From: an uncultured Gammaproteobacteria bacterium
Lineage (GTDB): Bacteria > Pseudomonadota > Gammaproteobacteria > GCA-002705445 > GCA-002716945
Direction of reading: 5' to 3'
NCBI GenBank assembly: GCA_902521725.1
Contig: CABYTF010000003.1
Location: 17,709 to 81,708 of the forward strand
DNA: 64,000 nt
Shown: piece after piece, positions 36,610 through 44,414 of the stretch
How positions within the stretch are numbered: position 1 is the stretch's first letter
Layout of the letters: every line of letters starts with the position of its first letter
Program-made: the position numbers and the translations under genes
The notes under the pieces: generated by a model
The model's input: the letters and a program-made list of their open reading frames with translations, nothing else
Database searches by the model: none
Told to the model about the DNA's origin: nothing

Positions 36610-37971
36610 TTACTTAGAAAGTTCTGCTACTTTAGCTCCATCTTTTGGAGATTTTGCATATAGAGAATATGCGCCAAATCTCATTTGATGTGGCAAGCCA
36701 AGTTTTTCTTTAAGGAAATCTATAGCAAATTGTTGCTCTAGTTTGCCATCTTTATAATGGTAAGCCTTGAAGAATTGTGGCATTTTTTCTGGTCCATCTG
36801 CTTTGTCCCAGTTTGCTAATAATGATGATGTGAAGTAAACACGTTTTCCATCCCAACTTTGAGATAGCATGTTAACTTGGTCACCGATTTTATGTGTATA
36901 CACTTCTTTAGCATTGTGAGGATTTGAAATGTCAAATACTCTGGTCATACCATCATTCCATGTATTTACCCATAGGTGTTTGTCATCTGCTGTAATTGAG
37001 ATGTCTACAGGTAGAGGAATCTTAGCAGGATCACCAATAGTTGCTACAGATTCTGTATTCCATTCACCATCTTTCTCATAGATTAACCAAATTTGTGAGG
37101 TTAATGCAGTTGTGGTGAAACAGTAATTGTTTTGTGAACCCCATGCACATCTAATTTCTAGCGGTGCACCTGGTACATCAAATACTTTTTTAGGCTTACG
37201 TGAATGTAAATCCCAAACTACTACTGTGTTACCAAAACGTTTCATAGCTTCAGAATCACCCATGAGTTTACCTAAGTTCATCATGTAGTTATTCCAACCA
37301 GTAAATGAAGATGTGATCATCACATTACGTCTTGGTAATGCACGAACATCATAACCATAACCGTCAGCTATTTGACCAGTTTTAGTAGCACCATATAGAT
37401 TTTCATCGTGTGGCATATGATATGTAGCTACATATGTGCCATCATTTGTATATTCAACAAGTGCTGTTCTACCACCAAAATCTTGGTTATTAGAAAGACC
37501 AGAAATCATCATTCTTCCTGGAAGTGCATATGTTGTGTGTGGTCCAACAATTCCACCAGACGCTTTTACAAAATCAGTGATGACTTTGTGAAGTTTTGGT
37601 TTATTTGGATTTGTATGAACATCAAAAATGAAAATTTTACTGGTATCTAATGTCGCTGCCCATAGGTAATGTCTATCATCTGTAAATCCAGAGTGATGAG
37701 CTTCATTACGACCACCGACAGAAATATGTCCGATTACTTGACCGTAGTATGGAGAATTTGGATTAACTGATATAGTAACCAATTTATCTTGTTCATCCCC
37801 AACGCCCACTTGACCTAGTGTCCATACATAAACGTAGTCCTCTTGGCCTACAATTTTAGCCATGTATGGTGACATGCATGTCTCATCTGAGAATGCTTGT
37901 GTTGGTACAAGTGCTACTGCAAGAAAAGCCGACATCAACATACCATATAAAGTTGATATAAGTTTTTTCAT
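36610..37971 (-). CDS. mtoX: Exported SBP56-family methanethiol oxidase
   Basis: Copper-dependent oxidation of methanethiol to formaldehyde, hydrogen sulfide and hydrogen peroxide is the known activity of bacterial SBP56 members. The 453-residue protein has a signal peptide (MKKLISTLYGMLMSAFLAVALVPTQAFS) and a beta-propeller body. Conserved blocks are YVYVWTLG, GRNEAHHSGFTDDRHYLWAA, SKIFIFDVHTNPNKPKL, GPHTTYALPGRMMISGLSN, WDLHSRKPKKVFDVPGAPLEIR and LPVDISITADDKHLWVNTWNDG. The periplasmic location and the flanking SCO-MauG fusion match the mtoX loci of Hyphomicrobium-type methylotrophs. AAGGAGCG precedes the ATG. The formaldehyde it makes can feed Fae in the same window. Confidence 0.93.
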   Translation of the reverse strand: MKKLISTLYGMLMSAFLAVALVPTQAFSDETCMSPYMAKIVGQEDYVYVWTLGQVGVGDEQDKLVTISVNPNSPYYGQVIGHISVGGRNEAHHSGFTDDRHYLWAATLDTSKIFIFDVHTNPNKPKLHKVITDFVKASGGIVGPHTTYALPGRMMISGLSNNQDFGGRTALVEYTNDGTYVATYHMPHDENLYGATKTGQIADGYGYDVRALPRRNVMITSSFTGWNNYMMNLGKLMGDSEAMKRFGNTVVVWDLHSRKPKKVFDVPGAPLEIRCAWGSQNNYCFTTTALTSQIWLIYEKDGEWNTESVATIGDPAKIPLPVDISITADDKHLWVNTWNDGMTRVFDISNPHNAKEVYTHKIGDQVNMLSQSWDGKRVYFTSSLLANWDKADGPEKMPQFFKAYHYKDGKLEQQFAIDFLKEKLGLPHQMRFGAYSLYAKSPKDGAKVAELSK

Positions 37972-37993
37972 TATTTGCGCGCTCCTTTTTATT

Positions 37994-38067
37994 GTTTAAT
38001 ATTAAACATCAGAGAGGAGAAATGAATCTCCTCTCCAATTCTTTTTTGTATTACATCATTGTAATAC
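37994..38067 (-). repeat. Intercistronic inverted repeats between the FadL-like gene and mtoX
   Basis: Three consecutive inverted repeats: GTTTAATATTAAAC (37994-38007, perfect 14-bp palindrome), GAGAGGAGA/TCTCCTCTC (38012-38035) and GTATTACA/TGTAATAC (38048-38067). None is followed by a clean T-run on the minus strand, so they may be mRNA-stability or processing structures, or an operator for mtoX, rather than terminators. Confidence 0.55.
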
Positions 38068-38083
38068 ACAATCATCATTTAAC

Positions 38084-39589
38084 TTAGAAGCTCCAAGTTA
38101 AAGCACCACCTAAGTGGAATGATGAAACTGTTGCTTTTGAGTGATCAAGAGCAGTACAACCTCTGTTTGCTAAACCACCAGCGATAGCTGTTCCTTTAGC
38201 AACATTAGTACCTGTGCTTTCATAGGTACTTGTTGTGTAGTTTGCTTGACCACTACCAAAACACTTGTCTTCTTCAAGTTGAAGTGCAACGTGAGAATCT
38301 AAGCTTAGGAAAGGCACTCCTAAGAAGTTCTCCACACCGAGTCCAACAGCAACTCTGTGCTTATAAATTACAGGTGTTTCCATTGCTTGGAAATATGACA
38401 TAAATAAGCCATACATTGGAGATGAGTATGAAACACCGTTGATGTTTACACCACCAATAGAAGCAATTTGTCTACCTTGTTGTACTTCTGATAGTAGAGG
38501 ATCATCCGCATATCCATAACCAGCACGTAACTTTAGGTTACCCATGGTCTTTTGGACACCGATAGATAGTACGTTTTGATCATCATAAAATTCATTAAAG
38601 AATTTAGCTTCTGACCATTTTTTATGTGTAACATCTACCATTACCATTGTATTTGCATCTAGGCTATGTGATACACCCAGACCAATGTTATATGGTTGCT
38701 CAACCTCTACGTCTTGACGACATACAGCACCAGAGTCACCGTTACACTTGACTGCTACGTTACCTGCAACAGATGTTGTGTTTGGTGTGAATGGATTTGA
38801 ACCATGAAAACTGGTTACATGTAGGTTATCGTATTCATGTTTTTGTTCAGAGTTGAAATATACGCCAATAGTTGTTGGGCCCATTGTCTTACGAGCACCT
38901 AATGTACCTCTAAAACCTATGTCATGAACTTGGTTACCAGATCCTGTAAGACCTGCTTCAAGCATAGCGTAGGTAATTGTCATAGATACACCAACGTCTA
39001 GAGTGTCAGACATTTTCATACCGATACCAGCATTTACACCTAAGTTAATAAGCTCTGCACCAGCACCGATTGTGTTAGAAGTATGTCTATAGTCAACACC
39101 GATACCACTTGTCGCTGTCACACCAACACCAAGAACGACAGGTATACCTAAACCTGATAAGTCTTGAGTAACTGCCACTTGAGGCACAGCATAAACATCT
39201 GCTTTTGATGTAGAATCAAAACCATAAATTTGTGCTCTGTTAGTTGTGTTAGCAACACCGCCATTGTTGGTATAAGAACCACCAAGTTGTGTTACAGCGT
39301 GACCTGCTGATCCATCATGGACCATTGTGGCACGTGGCATATAGAAAGTAGCACCAAACATAAAGTTTGTACCACCATAATATGTTGTTAATGTTGCAGG
39401 GTTACCAAACACTGCGGATACTGGATCTTCGACGTGAGCAATTGACGTACCAGCCATAGCAGCTGATGCACCATTAAGCACGTTGTGAAGATCGAACCCG
39501 TGTGGTCCTGCGATTGCGCCAGCTGAGCCTAGAGACAGCGCTGTCCCGACGGCAGCTCCTAGCTTCCAATCTTTTTTAAAAGTTTTCAT
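38084..39589 (-). CDS. FadL/TodX-family outer-membrane channel
   Basis: 501-residue outer-membrane beta-barrel for hydrophobic substrates. The start is set at ATG 39587-39589 (MKTFKKDWKLGAAVGTALSL) because AGGAAA precedes it; an upstream ATG adds five residues. After the signal peptide the mature end GPHGFDLHNVLNGASAAMAGTSIAHVEDPVSAVFGNPA is the FadL hatch region with the NPA motif. Beta strands follow to the C-terminal LGGALTWSF ending in phenylalanine. FadL relatives such as XylN and TodX import aromatics and alkanes. The nearby XylM/XylA-like oxygenase and MtoX suggest it admits the sulfur or hydrocarbon substrate. Confidence 0.88.
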   Translation of the reverse strand: MKTFKKDWKLGAAVGTALSLGSAGAIAGPHGFDLHNVLNGASAAMAGTSIAHVEDPVSAVFGNPATLTTYYGGTNFMFGATFYMPRATMVHDGSAGHAVTQLGGSYTNNGGVANTTNRAQIYGFDSTSKADVYAVPQVAVTQDLSGLGIPVVLGVGVTATSGIGVDYRHTSNTIGAGAELINLGVNAGIGMKMSDTLDVGVSMTITYAMLEAGLTGSGNQVHDIGFRGTLGARKTMGPTTIGVYFNSEQKHEYDNLHVTSFHGSNPFTPNTTSVAGNVAVKCNGDSGAVCRQDVEVEQPYNIGLGVSHSLDANTMVMVDVTHKKWSEAKFFNEFYDDQNVLSIGVQKTMGNLKLRAGYGYADDPLLSEVQQGRQIASIGGVNINGVSYSSPMYGLFMSYFQAMETPVIYKHRVAVGLGVENFLGVPFLSLDSHVALQLEEDKCFGSGQANYTTSTYESTGTNVAKGTAIAGGLANRGCTALDHSKATVSSFHLGGALTWSF

Positions 39590-39728
39590 ATAACTTTTCC
39601 TCATTTATATATATATATAACGTCTTATGGCTGGGGACATACATCCAGTATTGAAATTTAGAAAATTTCCCCCGTTCAAATCCTTTGTTAAGACTCCTTA
39701 AAGTATTACAGCTCTCACTGCAATTCTT

Positions 39729-40001
39729 TTACCCTTCGTCTCCTGGTCCGTAGACTCCATCTTCAAACCATTCCCAAGGTCTGTTGCCTGCAACTTTAAT
39801 GAAAAGATAAACACTGATCATATTAGCTACAATTAACAAGAAACCTATAAGCAATGCTATAGGCCACCCTGCTAAACCAGGCATAGAGCCTGCTGCAAAG
39901 TGCCATGTTGGGAACATGCTGCTGAAGAAGTAGTAACACGCTATCCAGAAAGCTACAACGACATAAGTGCCTTGCGCTGTTTTACCGAATAGAAATCCCA
40001 T
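39729..40001 (-). CDS. Small two-helix membrane protein, unknown
   Basis: 90-residue protein with two predicted membrane helices (about residues 10-30, YVVVAFWIACYYFFSSMF, and 44-68, WPIALLIGFLLIVANMISVYLF) and an acidic, proline/glycine-rich tail (RPWEWFEDGVYGPGDEG). AGGAGAG precedes the ATG. The size and topology recall small accessory subunits of transporters or membrane enzymes, but I do not recognise the family. It lies between the reductase and the FadL-like gene, so it may be an accessory of the membrane monooxygenase. No function is claimed. Confidence 0.75.
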   Translation of the reverse strand: MGFLFGKTAQGTYVVVAFWIACYYFFSSMFPTWHFAAGSMPGLAGWPIALLIGFLLIVANMISVYLFIKVAGNRPWEWFEDGVYGPGDEG

Positions 40002-40130
40002 ATTTACTCTCCTTTTATATTAGCATTTCACGATATAGTGATATTAATTATCATTAATCGTAGATTTAAATTAATCTAATTATAAGGTTTTGTAAAGAAT
40101 TTAATGGAAAAATAAGACAAATATTGGTGC

Positions 40131-41231
40131 TCATGAATTACTCGCATCCGTAAACTTATCATAGAATATTTCATCTTTAGATATACCATTTCTGGTTAAA
40201 CATTCCCCTGCTGCATCAACCATTGGGGGTGGTCCACATAAATAACCTTGCCATCCATCCAAGTTTAAGTTCTCTTTTTGAACAACCTCATTCTCAAAAT
40301 AATCAGTTACCATTCCACGAGCACCTTTCCAGTCACTGTCTTCTGGCTCCATATTTAAAACAGGTATAAATTTAAATGACGACTCTTTATTCCAGTTATT
40401 TTTTATATCCTCAATCTCTTTGAGGGAATATAAATCTTTTTGAGTTCTTGCTCCAAATAAAAATATCACATCTCTTTTAATCTTATCATTCACCCCACCC
40501 TCTAATATTGCTTTAATAGGTGCTAAGCCACTCCCGCCAGCAATACAAACAATAGGAGTTTTCTTCTCTCGCAAATAAAATGATCCAAAAGGTCCATTCA
40601 TTGTCACACATTCATCAGGATCTCTGTTGTCGCTAAAAAGCCACTCTGTAAATTTACCGCCTGGTACTTTTCTTATGAAGAAAGTAAATTCATTCTGGTT
40701 TTCATTTTGTGGTGCAGAAGCAAATGAGTATGACCTTGGTCGATCAAGTCCGGGTATAGATAACTCTGCCCACATACCTGGAAGGCCAGGACGCTCCCTT
40801 CCTCCGGGAACATCGCGATCAGTCTCAATAGTCAAAGCCATGATATCTGAAGTTAGCATGTTGGTGGATTTTACTTTAGTGTTATGTGTGCTTGCTGGAA
40901 CTCTCACTAAGTCCCCAAGCTCTACCTCAACTTCACAATCCATAGTAAGGCGAGATTGGCAGGCAAGAATGTAATCATTAGCTAGCTCCTCTTTAGTAAG
41001 TGCTTCGCTGAAATCAACCATAGGTTTGATTTTTCCTTTTACAAGCTTACACTTACATTCACCACAAGACCCGAATTTACAGTTGTGAGGCCAGTCATGA
41101 CCATCTTCCAGTGCTGCGCTTAATAACGTAGTATTTTTAGCAACATGAACACTCTTACCAGAGGGTAATAATGTAACTGTGCTATCTTTAGGTTTTGTTC
41201 CGAAGAACCATAAATATTTGTATATATTCAT
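40131..41231 (-). CDS. XylA/MmoC-type NADH:[2Fe-2S] reductase of a monooxygenase
   Basis: 366-residue electron-transfer protein. Residues about 17-108 are a plant-type ferredoxin with CX4CX2C...C ligands (C51, C56, C59, C91 in HNCKFGSCGEC and ILACQSR). Then comes an FAD domain with RPRSYSFAS and GKFTEWLF, and an NAD domain with IVCIAGGSGLAPIKAIL and GYLCGPPPMVDAA. This order is that of XylA, the partner of xylene monooxygenase XylM, and of MmoC. It lies downstream of the AlkB/XylM-type gene, separated by a terminator and probably with its own promoter, and is the obvious electron source for it. Confidence 0.92.
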   Translation of the reverse strand: MNIYKYLWFFGTKPKDSTVTLLPSGKSVHVAKNTTLLSAALEDGHDWPHNCKFGSCGECKCKLVKGKIKPMVDFSEALTKEELANDYILACQSRLTMDCEVEVELGDLVRVPASTHNTKVKSTNMLTSDIMALTIETDRDVPGGRERPGLPGMWAELSIPGLDRPRSYSFASAPQNENQNEFTFFIRKVPGGKFTEWLFSDNRDPDECVTMNGPFGSFYLREKKTPIVCIAGGSGLAPIKAILEGGVNDKIKRDVIFLFGARTQKDLYSLKEIEDIKNNWNKESSFKFIPVLNMEPEDSDWKGARGMVTDYFENEVVQKENLNLDGWQGYLCGPPPMVDAAGECLTRNGISKDEIFYDKFTDASNS

Positions 41232-41296
41232 TTACTGTATAAAAAATAATGTATAAGCATTTGGTTATATTCGCAAATACATTATCATTTTGGTGT

Positions 41297-41332
41297 AAAA
41301 AAAGAAACCCCAATTAGATTAACTGGGGTTTC
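41297..41332 (-). terminator. Rho-independent terminator of the monooxygenase-ferredoxin-GST operon
   Basis: Perfect stem GAAACCCCA/TGGGGTTTC (41304-41312 with 41324-41332, 11-base loop) followed on the minus strand by seven T (41297-41303). It separates the monooxygenase operon from the reductase gene. Confidence 0.9.
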
Positions 41333-41357
41333 AGACACGAATTAAATTAAGCTTAAT

Positions 41358-42008
41358 TTAAGCAGTATTAATTCTTACTTCACGCATGCTATTACCATCA
41401 TGGTCAGCCTTCGTAGCCATACAACTAAATGGGTTGATAGCTTCTTTGCTTGTTGATGGATGTGATTGCACAGCAGCAAACCACGCATTGACTTTAGCAC
41501 GTGAGCTTACAGCGTTGCCTTTGCCCATATTAGTAGCAACTTGACAAACACCAGCCCAAGCACAGTCTGCTAAAGTGTATTGACCAACAGCATAGTCACC
41601 TTTCATGTTTCCAAGTGGTGAGTTAAGTGTTGCCTCTAGCTGATCAAGTGCTGCACCAAGTGCTGCATCATCAGAACAATCTGTTTGAGCAGCGATTGCA
41701 ATTTCTTGCATCATTCTTGCGCGTGTAACACCGTTTCTGTGAACAAGTGATGGACCAAAGCCTTTATCATCAAGGTATGACATACAAGACATAACTCCAA
41801 TGTTAGTTGCGGAACGATCTTTCAGTATCGGACCGATACCTAGTGGACTCATGCTTCTAACTGATGAACTTGGACCCCAGTCATCTTCTGTATGGCAATT
41901 AAGGTCAACACCTTTTTCGCCTGCAGCAATTAACACTGCATTGGTATGTGGACATTTAGGACTTCCATAGAGGTCCATAACATCCCTTAAGTGATCTCCA
42001 ATTGGCAT
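41358..42008 (-). CDS. Glutathione S-transferase-like protein
   Basis: 216-residue cytoplasmic protein. MDLYGSPKCPHTNAVLIAAGEKGVDL (about residues 11-36) is a GST thioredoxin-fold N-terminus, PLGIGPILKD holds the cis-proline region, and YAVGQYTLADCAWAGVC is the C-terminal helical-domain N-capping motif. AGGGGG lies before the ATG. It is the last gene of the monooxygenase-ferredoxin operon, so glutathione may trap a reactive product (formaldehyde, thiol or hemithioacetal) or a halogenated substrate may be involved. The specific reaction cannot be read from sequence. Confidence 0.82.
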   Translation of the reverse strand: MPIGDHLRDVMDLYGSPKCPHTNAVLIAAGEKGVDLNCHTEDDWGPSSSVRSMSPLGIGPILKDRSATNIGVMSCMSYLDDKGFGPSLVHRNGVTRARMMQEIAIAAQTDCSDDAALGAALDQLEATLNSPLGNMKGDYAVGQYTLADCAWAGVCQVATNMGKGNAVSSRAKVNAWFAAVQSHPSTSKEAINPFSCMATKADHDGNSMREVRINTA

Positions 42009-42045
42009 AATTACCCCCTAATTATGTTTATTGATTTATATTTAT

Positions 42046-42225
42046 TTACTCTTCGATAACTAAAGCGCCAGAAGGACAATTACCTACAGTTGCTCTAATA
42101 TTATCTTCACTGTCTGCAGATGTATCAATTACAAATTGTCCATCCACAACCTTAAATACATTTGGTGCACCTTTTACGCATTCCCCAGCGTGTGTGCAAA
42201 CGTCTGCATTATAAGTTACTTTCAT
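42046..42225 (-). CDS. Small divergent ferredoxin (Fer4_19-like)
   Basis: 59-residue protein beginning MKVTYNADVCTHAGECVKGA, then PNVFKVVDGQFVID, and ending NCPSGALVIEE. The cysteine pattern C10, C16, C50 followed by PSGAL is that of the divergent mono-cluster Fer4_19 family, often met near oxygenases and CDGSH proteins. GGAG precedes the ATG. It lies between the membrane monooxygenase and the GST gene. It could carry electrons to the di-iron centre, in place of the rubredoxin that serves AlkB. Confidence 0.85.
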   Translation of the reverse strand: MKVTYNADVCTHAGECVKGAPNVFKVVDGQFVIDTSADSEDNIRATVGNCPSGALVIEE

Positions 42226-42250
42226 ATCAGTTCTCCGAGTTTTTTATTTT

Positions 42251-42324
42251 ATTAAGACGAATTTGTCTTAATCCCTTTCCCTTTAAGTAGATGAAGGTGT
42301 CTAGATCGAAATCCAGGCACCTTC
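42251..42324 (-). repeat. Two hairpins between the monooxygenase and ferredoxin genes
   Basis: Inverted repeats ATTAAGAC/GTCTTAAT (42251-42272) and GAAGGTG/CACCTTC (42293-42324, extended by further pairs). Neither is followed by a T-run in the direction of transcription. They probably stabilise or process the monooxygenase mRNA relative to the downstream genes. Confidence 0.5.
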
Positions 42325-42350
42325 AAATTTACTTACTGCTTAGGTGTAAG

Positions 42351-43583
42351 TTACTTCTTAGCTGATCTTAAGCCAAGGTCAACGTTACCAGCATCTTGTA
42401 ATACATCGCCTGCGAAAGGTGTGCCTTCGTACCCAACTTCTTTGTTAAGTCTTGCAGCAATAGCTCTCTCTTCGTCTGTAGCAAAATGCTCATCCCATGC
42501 AGCTAATCTTTTACGCATGTACCAATGCCATATTGGTGGTACTAGTGCGATGAAGAATACTACAAAGTATCCCCATCCTGTGTTAGGGCAACCTACGTTT
42601 TCAAGTTCCCAGAAATGTGTTTCTCCACGATCATGGTGGTCAGCTTGACGACCAATTTCAATGAAGAACCATGCTGTGAAACATGTTGAATTATCCCAGT
42701 TATGGCGATAATCGATAGGTTGATCTTTAACACGGATTAAACCGTAGTGCTCTAGGTAGTTCAATGCTTCTAGTTCAAAGTTTGAAATACCCCAGATTGT
42801 AGCTAAACAAGCCATTCCAATCCAGCCACCAGCCATGAAGAATAGTGCTACTGTTGGGACAGCCATTAGATAACCACGAATCCAACGGTTTTGCCATGAA
42901 ATGAAAGGTACTCCCATTCTTGAAAGTCTTTCTTTTTCCATGTTGTATAAGAATTTAGATTGACCTAAATATGATAGTGGATAATGACCATAAATAGTAC
43001 GACCGCGAGGAGCAGTTGCAGGATCATCTTCACTAGCAAGTTCTAGGTGATGGTTATATACGTGTGCATAACAGAAATGCGCAGAACCTGAAAGTGCCAT
43101 CATTAGACGTGAAATCACAAAACCAAAACCTTTGGTATGAGATAGCTCATGTCCGTAAATAATACCGATACCAATAAAGATACCAGATGATAATGTAGCA
43201 CCAATTAGGTTAATGCCTGTTATTCCTTCGTGCATTACAAGAATGCCAGGAATAAGTTCCATAATTACCGCACCTTCAGCTCCACCTAGTGCCATGAATG
43301 TATAAAGTCTCCATGCCATTACTAGTTGGAAAAGTACGAATACAGGTAGCATGAAATACATAGTTAAGTTCTGGAATGTTGGCCATCCAAGAGTTTCACC
43401 GTTTTCATCGTACCCTACACCTGTTGTTTCAAATTTTGTAGCGATGTCTACAAGTAGACCTACAAAAAGAAGTACAACGCCTAACCAAGCCATAATACCG
43501 CCTAGTAAGACACCAGCACCAGCAACTATAATTAGAATTGGTGCAAGTAGGTAACGAACGTTTAATAGTATGTTTCCGATCAT
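42351..43583 (-). CDS. AlkB/XylM-type membrane di-iron monooxygenase, substrate unknown
   Basis: 410-residue integral membrane hydroxylase. The start is set at ATG 43581-43583, preceded by a strong GGAGG; the longer frame adds 42 residues that run over the promoter region. Histidine motifs of the family are all present: HELSH (145-149), HVYNHHLELASEDDP (174-188, where AlkB has EHxxGHH), NYLEHYGL (275-282) and RQADHHDR (312-319, where AlkB has LQRHSDHH). Six or more helices surround them. Partners are a XylA-type reductase and a small ferredoxin, not rubredoxin, which points to the XylM side. The genomic tie to methanethiol oxidase and formaldehyde oxidation suggests a C1-releasing substrate such as dimethylsulfide, but hydrocarbons remain possible. 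Confidence 0.9.
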   Translation of the reverse strand: MIGNILLNVRYLLAPILIIVAGAGVLLGGIMAWLGVVLLFVGLLVDIATKFETTGVGYDENGETLGWPTFQNLTMYFMLPVFVLFQLVMAWRLYTFMALGGAEGAVIMELIPGILVMHEGITGINLIGATLSSGIFIGIGIIYGHELSHTKGFGFVISRLMMALSGSAHFCYAHVYNHHLELASEDDPATAPRGRTIYGHYPLSYLGQSKFLYNMEKERLSRMGVPFISWQNRWIRGYLMAVPTVALFFMAGGWIGMACLATIWGISNFELEALNYLEHYGLIRVKDQPIDYRHNWDNSTCFTAWFFIEIGRQADHHDRGETHFWELENVGCPNTGWGYFVVFFIALVPPIWHWYMRKRLAAWDEHFATDEERAIAARLNKEVGYEGTPFAGDVLQDAGNVDLGLRSAKK

Positions 43584-43650
43584 CTTTACCTCCAGATTAA
43601 TCGAATTTGTTTTCTCAACATCCCTTGGCATCATGCCATTATCCGCTGAG

Positions 43651-43671
43651 TTCCCTAGGGAATATTTTCCC
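43651..43671. promoter_or_regulatory. Overlapping palindromes in the monooxygenase/SCO divergent region
   Basis: TTCCCTAGGGAA (43651-43662, perfect palindrome) overlaps GGGAA/TTCCC with a four-base loop (43658-43671). It lies about 70-90 bases upstream of the monooxygenase start in the 250-base region shared with the divergent SCO gene. A dimeric regulator could bind here. Apart from this I see nothing else definite between 43,584 and 43,833. Confidence 0.4.
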
Positions 43672-43833
43672 AATGAATAAATATTAGTACCTGTGAGCGT
43701 GACTGTCAAAGTAATATTAACAATATATTAAAGATAAGAATATCAGTGAATTCTAATATAGAAAGCCTTAAATCCTTAAGAAAAATAGAGTAATTCAGAA
43801 AAAAATATCTGATAATATGTTCCTGTGTTGATT

Positions 43834-44412
43834 ATGCAAAAACCACTCAAAACATTATTAAAATTATCATTAATCTTATGTCTACTAAGTCCTCTTAACT
43901 CATTTTCTGATTTATCAAAAGCATTTCCTGATATGACGGATGTTTTTTCCGATATTGACTTTTATAATGAATCAAAAGAGCTTGAAAAGTTCGTAGGTTA
44001 CAAAGACAAAGTGTTGCTGGTATTTTTTGGTTACACACATTGCCCTGATGTTTGCCCAACCACAGTTTTAGATATGGCGAGAGTACTGAATGCATTGGGT
44101 GATGACTCAAATGAAGTCCTACCCATTTTCATAAGCGTTGATCATAAAAGAGATGATTATACAAAAGTAAGAAATTACGTAGATTTTTTTGATACAAGAA
44201 TTGCAGCTCTAACCTCAGATAAAGAAAATATCGACAAGCTAACGAAGTTCTTCAAAACAAAGTATGAACTTGTAGACCCGGCAAAACCTGGGTTTCTTGT
44301 GGAGCATAGTTCCAATATATACATCTTGGACAAGAGTCTTCATGTAAAAAAAATCATACCTAACGGTATCCCAAGCGAGGAAATTACCGTCATGCTGAAA
44401 AAATACCTTTAA
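43834..44412 (+). CDS. SCO1/SenC-family copper chaperone
   Basis: 192-residue exported protein. The ATG at 43834 (MQKPLKTLLKLSLILCLL) gives a normal signal peptide; a GTG three codons upstream is an alternative. VLLVFFGYTHCPDVCPTTVLDMA carries the canonical copper-binding CPDVC, and FLVEHSSNIYILD the distal histidine, so this is a complete SCO. It contrasts with the CX5C SCO domain fused to MauG at 34,447-36,432. It is divergent from the monooxygenase operon. It may serve cytochrome oxidase or copper insertion into MtoX. Confidence 0.9.
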   Translation: MQKPLKTLLKLSLILCLLSPLNSFSDLSKAFPDMTDVFSDIDFYNESKELEKFVGYKDKVLLVFFGYTHCPDVCPTTVLDMARVLNALGDDSNEVLPIFISVDHKRDDYTKVRNYVDFFDTRIAALTSDKENIDKLTKFFKTKYELVDPAKPGFLVEHSSNIYILDKSLHVKKIIPNGIPSEEITVMLKKYL

Positions 44413-44414
44413 GC

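Noticed and set aside
36610..37971. Annotation as a selenium-binding protein
   Set aside because: The SBP56 name is historical; the signal peptide and SCO/MauG neighbours fit the methanethiol-oxidase subgroup better.
39605..39625. TA dinucleotide run upstream of the FadL-like gene as a phase-variable repeat
   Set aside because: Only a short TATATATATATA stretch outside any coding frame in an AT-rich genome; not long enough to support phase variation.
42351..43583. Particulate methane monooxygenase or fatty-acid desaturase
   Set aside because: Histidine spacing and the HYG region match AlkB/XylM; no pmoA/pmoC partners, and desaturases lack the NYxEHYG block.
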